The notes under the pieces: generated by a model | Told to the model about the DNA's origin: nothing | Database searches by the model: none | What the model saw: the letters and a program-made list of their open reading frames with translations, nothing else | Translations under genes and position numbers: made by a program | Shown here: positions 6,200-12,581 of the stretch, one piece after another | Numbering within the stretch: position 1 is the stretch's first letter | How the letters are laid out: each line of letters opens with the position of its first letter | Assembly: GCA_023443455.1 (NCBI GenBank) | Contig: JAEZUE010000034.1 | Span: 1 to 14,238 of the forward strand | Source of the DNA: Verrucomicrobiota bacterium | Lineage (GTDB): Bacteria > Verrucomicrobiota > Verrucomicrobiia > Opitutales > Opitutaceae | Length of the DNA: 14,238 nucleotides | Direction of reading: 5' to 3'

Positions 6200-6228
6200 A
6201 CATTGGAAAGCCGTTTTTCGACCGTCAA
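6200..6228 (-). promoter_or_regulatory. Candidate promoter for the tRNA-Thr–tuf cluster
   Basis: On the minus strand TTGACG (6228-6223) is a good -35 element. After a 17-base spacer, CAATGT (6205-6200) is a poor -10 that keeps only A2 and T6. Just upstream, 6229-6248 is AT-rich with CTTTTTCGAAAA on the plus strand and could be an UP element. This is one of the few AT-rich spots in the window and lies about 31 bases before the tRNA. Placement is plausible but not proven; no terminator for the upstream gene is seen in this gap. Confidence 0.35.
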
Positions 6229-6248
6229 CTGCTTTTTCGAAAATTCGT

Positions 6249-6998
6249 TCAGCGCGAAACTCGCACTCGATAAAGCCCCGGAAGCAGGCGATCTCCGAGG
6301 CGAAAATCGGCAACGAGGAACTCGCCGAAGAACGAATCGACGACCTCGAATCCCGAGCCGATGCCAAGCGTGGGCATGCCGACCAGGCCGCTGGGTGCGA
6401 CCGCGACCGAGTACTCGAGCGGGCCCCAGTCATGGGAAGTCACCGTCGACGGCAAGCCCTGCACGGACTCGGTCAACCTGGTGCCCCCGCCCTCCCCGGC
6501 GAGCGGCACCACCTCGATGGCGGCATCCCGCCCGGGAAACACCGTCACGCTGCGGTCGAAACGCCCCACCCCCGCCCATCCCCCGGCCATCGGGCCGATG
6601 AAACGCAGACCGGCGGTCGCATTCGCGGGCGCACCATCGCGGGGCGCAAACACCGGAGGCAGCTTCTCGGCGGCAAAGATCAGCCGCGGCTCGAACAGGC
6701 CGAATACCTGGCCGGGTTGGCGCTGCAGCTCGCCGGGAAGCGCCCGCGAGCCGGCATTCCACCGCGTGGGCATCGACAACGGCTGCTGGTCGAACAGCTC
6801 GACCTGCTCCCCCACCAACGCCCCACCGGAGGAGCCGTGGCCGGAAACCACCGTGACAGCCGGCTCGCGCCTCCCGGCCTCCGGCGCCTCGGGCGGAGGC
6901 TCCTCGCCCCAGAAAATGTAACCAATCCGCAACGCCAGGGCGAGCGCGGCCATCAGCCACACCCACTGCGCCCAATGCCTCTGTCGCGGCCGTGCCAT
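6249..6998 (-). CDS. Single-pass membrane protein with TonB-like C-terminus (putative energy transducer)
   Basis: Protein of 249 residues, not matched to a named family with confidence. A basic N-terminus (MARPRQRHW) is followed by one membrane span at about 11-30. A short Pro/Glu stretch EEPPPEAPEA (32-41) and a long, presumably periplasmic region follow. The last 60 residues have the look of a degenerate TonB C-terminal domain: EYSVAVAPSGLVGMPTLGIG, then SGFEVVD (215-221), then a final strand LYRVRV. It starts 4 bases after an ExbD-type gene, which is the usual place for tonB. Unlike classical TonB, the span has no His but does contain Arg24. GGCGGGAAG upstream is a weak ribosome binding site. 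A TonB-like role is inference; it could be a protein specific to this cassette. Confidence 0.6.
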   Translation of the reverse strand: MARPRQRHWAQWVWLMAALALALRIGYIFWGEEPPPEAPEAGRREPAVTVVSGHGSSGGALVGEQVELFDQQPLSMPTRWNAGSRALPGELQRQPGQVFGLFEPRLIFAAEKLPPVFAPRDGAPANATAGLRFIGPMAGGWAGVGRFDRSVTVFPGRDAAIEVVPLAGEGGGTRLTESVQGLPSTVTSHDWGPLEYSVAVAPSGLVGMPTLGIGSGFEVVDSFFGEFLVADFRLGDRLLPGLYRVRVSR

Positions 6999-7002
6999 GC
7001 GC

Positions 7003-7428
7003 TCAACTTCCCGCCGGCGTTTCGGCCGCGATCTGCACTTCGCACCCCGCCGACCTCGCCAGATCCAGGAACGTCACCAGCGCCTGGGACGACGCCCGGG
7101 CATCGGCCCGCAGCAGCAGCCGCATCGGCCCCTCCGCGGCGACCACCTCGCCCAGCCGCTTCTGAAACCCATCCATCGAATACCGACCGCCCTCGAACAG
7201 GATCAGGTTGTCCCGTTCGAGATTGACCACCATGTCGGCGGTCCGGGCCGTGCCGATCGCATCCCGCGAGGTCGGCACCGTGATCGTCGGCCCCGGGGCG
7301 AGCACGAACTTCGAGGTGAACAGCGTGAGGAACAACGCCAACACCCCGACGTTCACGTGGAAGAACACGTCGAAGCTGCGCGGCGGCGGGCGCAGGTGTT
7401 TCTCGAATTCGAGGGGCTGCGTGACCAC
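7003..7428 (-). CDS. ExbD/TolR-type biopolymer transport protein, apparent Asp-to-Asn change
   Basis: Partner subunit of an ExbB/TolQ proton channel, with one inner-membrane span and a periplasmic domain. It has 141 residues, the family's length. The span is at about 21-38 (VFFHVNVGVLALFLTLF), followed by VLAPGPTITVPT and a periplasmic part with NLERDNLILFEGGRYSMDGF. In ExbD and TolR the span carries an essential Asp (Asp25 in E. coli ExbD). The best alignment places Asn26 there; the nearest Asp, Asp20, lies at the membrane edge. The start is GTG at 7428, preceded by AAGGA at a good distance, one of the few clear ribosome binding sites in this window. It begins 2 bases after the ExbB-type stop codon, so the two are surely co-translated. 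Confidence 0.82.
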   Translation of the reverse strand: MVTQPLEFEKHLRPPPRSFDVFFHVNVGVLALFLTLFTSKFVLAPGPTITVPTSRDAIGTARTADMVVNLERDNLILFEGGRYSMDGFQKRLGEVVAAEGPMRLLLRADARASSQALVTFLDLARSAGCEVQIAAETPAGS

Positions 7429-7430
7429 GT

Positions 7431-8120
7431 TCAGTCCTTTGCTCCGTCCTTCGCGGAGACCGTGTCGGCGGGCGGCGCGACCGGCGCGGCCAGGCCCGTG
7501 CGCAACTCATACACCACGAAACGAATACTCTCGTTGGCCGCCCACTCCATGTCGTGGACCAGGACGCGCACCCGCCCCCGCAGGAAATGATGCGCCAGAT
7601 GGGTCGGCACCGCCACCGCCAGGCCGAAGGCCGTGGCCAGCAACGCCTCCCACATGCCGCCCGAAAGCGCCGCCGCCGTCGCGTAGTTTCCGCCCAGAGT
7701 GAAGGCGTGGAACGCCCGCAACATGCCCAGCACCGTGCCCAACAGACCCAGCAGCGGTGCCACCTGGGCGATCGCCGCCAGCGCCCCCATCCGCCGTTCC
7801 AACACCGGGATCTCCACCAGTGCCGCCTCCTGCACGGCCAACCGCAGCCTCGGTTCGTCGTCCTCGTGATGCAGCAACGCGGCCTTCACGATCGCGGCCA
7901 CCGGGCCCGGCGTCTCCTCGCAGACCGTGATCGCCTCCATCAACCGCCGCTTGGCGAGGATGTTCTTGATGCCGGTCAGGAACGCCGTGGACCGAATCTG
8001 ACCCCGGTGGAGATAGAGGGCACGCTCGGCGAAAACAACCACCGCGACCAGACTCAACCCCAACAATACCCACATGACCGGGCCGCCCTGCGCGAGAAAA
8101 CTGGGGTCGAAGAAACTCAT
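7431..8120 (-). CDS. MotA/TolQ/ExbB-type proton channel protein
   Basis: Inner-membrane subunit that uses the proton gradient to drive work in the envelope. It has 229 residues and three spans at about 14-33, 114-134 and 155-178, the ExbB layout. APLLGLLGTVLGM (121-133) matches the ExbB GLFGTVWG region, with Thr129 at the position of E. coli Thr148. EALLATAFGLAVAVP (158-172) matches EALIATAIGL, so Glu158 and Thr163 correspond to Glu176 and Thr181. The key channel residues are therefore present. The C-terminal tail AAPVAPPADTVSAKDGAKD is low-complexity. The gene follows the TPR gene after 59 bases and precedes the ExbD-type gene by 2 bases. No ribosome binding site is seen before the ATG. Confidence 0.9.
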   Translation of the reverse strand: MSFFDPSFLAQGGPVMWVLLGLSLVAVVVFAERALYLHRGQIRSTAFLTGIKNILAKRRLMEAITVCEETPGPVAAIVKAALLHHEDDEPRLRLAVQEAALVEIPVLERRMGALAAIAQVAPLLGLLGTVLGMLRAFHAFTLGGNYATAAALSGGMWEALLATAFGLAVAVPTHLAHHFLRGRVRVLVHDMEWAANESIRFVVYELRTGLAAPVAPPADTVSAKDGAKD

Positions 8121-8179
8121 TGGTGGGGATCGAGGCTATGGACGCGCGGACGGGAAATGCAAACGACGAAACACCGGAC

Positions 8180-10822
8180 TCAACGCCCGCCCACATCCAG
8201 CCGCTCCAGCGCGGCCTTGGCGGTGTTTTCTCCCCACACCCCGCTGCGCAGAACGAGCGCATAGGCCTCGCGCGCCTCCTGCGGAGACTTCGCCTTCTCG
8301 CACAGGTCCGCATATTCGAGCAACGTGCGACCGAGCCAGTACCGGCTCTTCTCCCCGATCGCGGTGCGCACACCGCCGTCGATCAGGAACCGGTCGACCA
8401 CCAGCCACAGCGTCCGCCGCGCCTCGGCGCTGTTGCCCCGCATCTTGGCGAGCGCGAAACCCTCCTTGTACCCCGCCTCGATGCGCACCTCCGGCGGTGC
8501 GCTGGGCAGGTCGAAAAGCCGCTCATAGTGCGCCAGGGCGCTGCCGAGCCGGGAGGCATCGGCCGCCACCTGGGCCAGCAGCGTATCCGCCAGGGCCAGC
8601 TCGGCCAGCGGCCCATCCCGATGCCCGGGGAAACGGTTCAGCACCGACTCGTACACCACCTGCGCCGGCCCGAACTGGTCGAGCTTGCGCAACAGGTCGC
8701 CCTGCTTGAGCAGCGCATGGAACACCAGCTCGTCGCGCGGGAACCGCGCCACCAGGTTGTCGAGAATCCGATACGCCTCTTCGAAATGCCGATCCTCGCC
8801 GCGCCGCTCCGCATTGCCGGCCGCCTCGAACAACGCATACGCCGCATAGGGGCTGTTCTCGTATTGGTCCGCCAGCTGGATGAGCAGCTGCTGCGCCTCC
8901 ACCGTCTGCCCGCGCGCCGAGAGAAAATTCGCCTGGATGATGAACGAATACACCGCCGGATCGCTTCCCTCGAACGTACGCCGCAGCGCCTCCAGCTCCG
9001 CCATGCCGTCCGCCTCCCGCCCCAACGCCAGCAGCGCCTGCGCCCGCACCAGCCTCGCGGTGCCCGCCGCCTCCTCCCGCAACGCCGCCGGCACCAGCCC
9101 GTTCGCCGCGGCCGCCGGGCCGGCCAGCAGGCCGGCCACCAGATCGATCGCTTCCTGCGCATGCCCGGCATCGAGCGCCAGCCGCGCCCGTAGCCACGCC
9201 ATGCGCAGCTTCAACTCCGGCGCCGCCCCCTCGAACGAGGCCGCGCCCAGCACCTGGTTGAGCCGTTGATAGGCGCGCTCCGTCTGCCCGCGCACCTGCA
9301 GCGTCTTCACGGTGTTCCATTCCGCCCGCCAACGATCCGGCGCATCGAACCCCGGATCGGCCGCCAGCCGATCGAGCACCTGCAACGCCTCCTCGAGCTG
9401 CGCCGGCTGGTCCGCCCGCAACAGCGAAAGCACCTGCTGGTACATCAGCGCCCCGCGCGTCACCGCCTCCGGCAACGCCTGGTCCTGCAGCGCCGCCCCG
9501 TAGGCACCGGCGGCACTGCGGTAGTCGCCCGCCCGGAAAAACGATTCCGCCAACAGCACCGAGAACTGCCCCCGGCGCGCATCGGCGCCCAATTCCGCCT
9601 GCAACTGCGTGATCGCATCGGTCGCCGTACGATAACGGCGCAGCTCCCAGGCGACCGACACCAGCACGTTCAACGCCGCCACGCGATCCGGCGACCCCGG
9701 AAAGTCCGCCAACAGCAGCCGCGCGTCCGCCTCCGCCCGCTCATAATCTTGCCGCGCCAATGCCAAGCGCGCACGATAGACGAGCAGGTCATCGAGGATG
9801 GGCGAGCGCTGCGGGGCCGCGATCTGGACGTCGAGCTCCCGCCGAAACATGTCCTGCGCCGCCGCCGTCGTCGACGCCCCGGCGAGCAACTGCAACGCGA
9901 TCCGCTGCATCTCCGGTTGGCTCGCCCCGACGAACAGTTGCCGCAACGCGCTCAACCCCACCGCGCTGTCCGGCCCGGAGATCAGCGCCAACAACAATCG
10001 CAACCGGTCCGCCGCCTCCGAATCCGTCGCCGGCACCAGCGCGAGCTGGCGCTGCAACACCGTCTGTGCCTCGCCCTTGCGGCCGAGCAGGTCGAGCACC
10101 ACCGCCTGTTGCCCCGCCGCCGTGAAACCCACCGGCCGCCCCGCGAACTGGTCGATCTGCCGCTGCAAGGCCGTCACCTGCTCCGGCGTGGCCTGCCCGA
10201 AAAGCAGCCGCGCCCGCTCCTGCGCGAGCAGCATCTGCGCCCGCATCAGCTCCGACACCGCCCGGCTTTCCGCCTGCCCGTACGCGACCTGGGCCCGGTC
10301 GTATTGACCGCGGGACTCCGCCAACATCGCCTGCGCCACGAACACCCAACCCGCCTCGTCGGCCGGCAACTCCTCGGCACGCAAACCGTCGACCAGGGGC
10401 GCCGCCCCCGCCGCATCGCGCCGCCGCAAGGCGACCAGTGCCCGCCGCAACCGCGTCCGTGGAGAAACCAGATCCGCGCCGCGCCCCAACGCCGCCTCCG
10501 CCGCATCGATGCGGTCCGCCGCCAACTCCACCGCGGCCAGCCCCAAGGCCGCCTGATTGCGCAGCTCCGCCGACAAATCGGCGCGGTCGAGCAGGCGCCC
10601 ATACCCGGCCGCGGCCGCCGTGCTGAAGCCCAGCTCGGCGGCGTGGCGCGCCGCCCCGAGCTCCAACAACAGTTCACCCGGATCGGCGGATTCCGCCTCC
10701 CCGGCCGACAACGGCACAGGCCCGAGCACCGCGTTCTGGGCCCGCCCCACCGCCCCCGCCAGCGCTGTGCAACACAGCAGCAGCCGGAATCCGGAACGCA
10801 GGGCGAGACGCTTCAAAATCAT
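8180..10822 (-). CDS. Secreted TPR-repeat protein
   Basis: Large helical-repeat protein of 880 residues, function not recognised. The ATG at 10822 gives MILKRLALRSGFRLLLCCTA, a clear signal peptide, probably cut after GRA or GRAQ near residue 28. A GTG at 10867 in the same frame would add 15 residues in front of the signal and is less likely. The mature part is almost entirely Ala/Leu-rich helical pairs of TPR type, for example ARQDYERAEADARLLLADFP (near 355) and FFRAGDYRSAAGAYGAAL (near 430). ENSPYAAYALFEAAGNAERR lies near 660 and FPRDELVFHALLKQGDLLRK near 685. Such proteins serve as periplasmic or outer-membrane scaffolds. The 59-base gap to the ExbB-type gene suggests a shared transcript, and thus a partner in that envelope complex. 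No ribosome binding site is seen. Confidence 0.82.
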   Translation of the reverse strand: MILKRLALRSGFRLLLCCTALAGAVGRAQNAVLGPVPLSAGEAESADPGELLLELGAARHAAELGFSTAAAAGYGRLLDRADLSAELRNQAALGLAAVELAADRIDAAEAALGRGADLVSPRTRLRRALVALRRRDAAGAAPLVDGLRAEELPADEAGWVFVAQAMLAESRGQYDRAQVAYGQAESRAVSELMRAQMLLAQERARLLFGQATPEQVTALQRQIDQFAGRPVGFTAAGQQAVVLDLLGRKGEAQTVLQRQLALVPATDSEAADRLRLLLALISGPDSAVGLSALRQLFVGASQPEMQRIALQLLAGASTTAAAQDMFRRELDVQIAAPQRSPILDDLLVYRARLALARQDYERAEADARLLLADFPGSPDRVAALNVLVSVAWELRRYRTATDAITQLQAELGADARRGQFSVLLAESFFRAGDYRSAAGAYGAALQDQALPEAVTRGALMYQQVLSLLRADQPAQLEEALQVLDRLAADPGFDAPDRWRAEWNTVKTLQVRGQTERAYQRLNQVLGAASFEGAAPELKLRMAWLRARLALDAGHAQEAIDLVAGLLAGPAAAANGLVPAALREEAAGTARLVRAQALLALGREADGMAELEALRRTFEGSDPAVYSFIIQANFLSARGQTVEAQQLLIQLADQYENSPYAAYALFEAAGNAERRGEDRHFEEAYRILDNLVARFPRDELVFHALLKQGDLLRKLDQFGPAQVVYESVLNRFPGHRDGPLAELALADTLLAQVAADASRLGSALAHYERLFDLPSAPPEVRIEAGYKEGFALAKMRGNSAEARRTLWLVVDRFLIDGGVRTAIGEKSRYWLGRTLLEYADLCEKAKSPQEAREAYALVLRSGVWGENTAKAALERLDVGGR

Positions 10823-10883
10823 CGCGCCACGATGCGGGCCGCCCCGGCGCCTGGCAAGAGCCGGCACGACCGGCCCCCCGGCT

Positions 10884-12281
10884 TCACAACGAGATCACCG
10901 CGCCGAAACCGGGCCGCTCCGCCTCGATCCCGAAACGCTCCCGCACCTTCGCCGCGAGCGGTCCCCGCCCCTTCTCGTCCTCGCCGTGCGTGAGCACCAC
11001 CCGCGGCCGATGCGCCGCCAGGCAGCCCAGCCAGCCGAGCAGATCCGTCTGCCCGGCATGCGCGCTGAAACCGCCCAGGCCGCGCACCGTCGCCTGCACG
11101 TTGATACGATCGCCGAAGATCTGCACCTTCCGCGCGCCCTCCAGCAGCCGCCGGCCCAACGAGCCCGGCGACTGGTAGCCGACGATCAGCACCACCGTGC
11201 CCGGATGGGAGAGATTGTGCCGCAGGTGGTGCACGATCCGGCCCGCGTTGCACATGCCCGCCCCCGCCAGGATCATGCACGGCCCGCGCTGCGCGTTGAG
11301 CGCCTGCGATTCGAGCGACGAGACCGTCGGGCGCACCGTCTCCAGATGTTTGAGGAACCGGCGCGGATCGGCGCGGCGCCGCATGTCCTCGTCGAACAAC
11401 TCCGGATGCTGGCCGTAGAGCTTCGTCGCTTCGATCGCCATCGGGCTGTCCAGATACACCGGAAACGGCTGCACCAGCCCCTCCTCGAACATCTCGGAAA
11501 GATGGTAGAGCATCTGCTGCGCCCGCCCCACCGCGAACGTCGGCACCAGGATCTTGCCGCCCCGCCCGACCGCCTGCACGACCAGCGCGCGGAACTCCCG
11601 CACCGTGTCGGCCAGCGACCGGTGGTCGCGATCGCCATAGGTCGATTCGAGGAACACCAGGTCGGCCTTCGCCGCGAGGCAGGCCGCGTCGCGCAGGATC
11701 GGGGCGTTGCGCGGGCCCAGGTCGCCCGAGAACACCACCGTCTTGCGCCGGCCGCCGTCGTCGCACCCCAGCTCGAGGCTCGCCGAGCCGAGCGTGTGGC
11801 CGGCCTCGTACGGACGCACGGATACACCGGGCGCCACCGCGTTGTCGACCCCGTATGCCAGCGCCCGGAACCGCGCCGCGATCGCCCCGACATCCGCCGC
11901 CTCGAAGAGCGGCTTGACCGCCGGCAACCCCGCGCGCGCCCGCCGACGGTTGGTGCGCTTCGCATCCTGTTCCTGGAGTCGCGCGGCGTCGTCGAGGATC
12001 AGCCGGGCGAGGTCGAGCGTCGCCGGCGTGCCCCACACCGGCCCGGCGAAGCCGCGCTGCGCGAGCAGCGGCAGCCGGCCCACATGGTCGAGATGGGCGT
12101 GGGTGAGCACCACCGCGTCGAGCTTCGTCGGCGCCAGCTCGCGCGGCACGGCATTGGTCGATCCCGCCAGGGTCCGCCCCTGGAACATCCCGAAATCGAC
12201 CAGCAGGCGCGCCTGCGCCGTCTGCACCAGATACGCCGAACCGGTCACTTCGCCCGCGGCGCCGAGGAGGGTAATTTGCAT
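10884..12281 (-). CDS. MBL-fold beta-CASP RNA-processing exonuclease
   Basis: Cytoplasmic zinc-dependent nuclease of the CPSF73/YSH1-like group, 465 residues, the normal size. The metallo-beta-lactamase motifs are HAHLDH (61-66), GHTLGSA (161-167) with His162, and SGDLG (185-189) with Asp187. The beta-CASP part shows LESTYGDR (211-218) with Glu212, VPTFAVGRAQQMLY (246-259), GAGMCNAGRIVHH (340-352), motif B His408 in GGFSAHAGQTDL, and motif C His432 in LTHGEDE. All metal ligands are present, so the enzyme should be active, most likely in RNA maturation or decay. The ATG at 12281 gives MQITLLGAAGEVTGSAYLV, the typical family start. It lies 61 bases before the TPR gene and diverges from the receptor gene. 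No Shine-Dalgarno sequence is seen (CATCGTGCCCG). Confidence 0.95.
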   Translation of the reverse strand: MQITLLGAAGEVTGSAYLVQTAQARLLVDFGMFQGRTLAGSTNAVPRELAPTKLDAVVLTHAHLDHVGRLPLLAQRGFAGPVWGTPATLDLARLILDDAARLQEQDAKRTNRRRARAGLPAVKPLFEAADVGAIAARFRALAYGVDNAVAPGVSVRPYEAGHTLGSASLELGCDDGGRRKTVVFSGDLGPRNAPILRDAACLAAKADLVFLESTYGDRDHRSLADTVREFRALVVQAVGRGGKILVPTFAVGRAQQMLYHLSEMFEEGLVQPFPVYLDSPMAIEATKLYGQHPELFDEDMRRRADPRRFLKHLETVRPTVSSLESQALNAQRGPCMILAGAGMCNAGRIVHHLRHNLSHPGTVVLIVGYQSPGSLGRRLLEGARKVQIFGDRINVQATVRGLGGFSAHAGQTDLLGWLGCLAAHRPRVVLTHGEDEKGRGPLAAKVRERFGIEAERPGFGAVISL

Positions 12282-12581
12282 CGGGCACGATGGATAGGGC
12301 CGCCGCGATTCCCCTTCAAGCCCACTCCCGCTCCGCCCCGTTTCTAACGCCAGAGTGCAGCCTTCAAACGAAAGAGCCGGCCCTCCTTTGCCGCATTATC
12401 CGGCCACCGCTCAGCTGCATCCAGTCGTGCCGCCCCCAGCGGTCCGGCCGTGGGCTTCATGCCAACGCCCACAACCTCGATGGACGTTCGCTCGCTGCAA
12501 TCCGGACAACCGGTCCACCCAACGCCGGCCCCCCCGGATGCGCGCTCGACCGCCCGGCCTCGCCAACTCCCCAAACAACAA
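12282..12581. other. 300-base divergent intergenic region
   Basis: Non-coding gap between the divergent nuclease and receptor genes; it should hold both promoters. No convincing -35/-10 pair was found. A 6-bp inverted repeat GTGGGC/GCCCAC surrounds TTCATGCCAAC at about 12449-12471. A minus-strand frame of the antisense reading frame runs through it, but it has no start context or family resemblance. The block from about 12350 to 12510 may be a dispersed repeat; this cannot be judged from one copy. Confidence 0.4.

Noticed and set aside
10823..10867. Earlier GTG start for the TPR protein
   Set aside because: It adds an Arg/Pro-rich 15-residue extension in front of a complete signal peptide that starts at the ATG at 10822.
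10860..10874. GCCGG-CACGA-CCGGC stem in the nuclease–TPR gap
   Set aside because: A 5-bp GC stem without a T-tract is expected by chance in DNA this GC-rich.
9266..12347. Long plus-strand open frames of 575 and 596 codons
   Set aside because: They are Arg/Pro/His-rich antisense frames of the TPR and nuclease genes, whose own protein features are clear.
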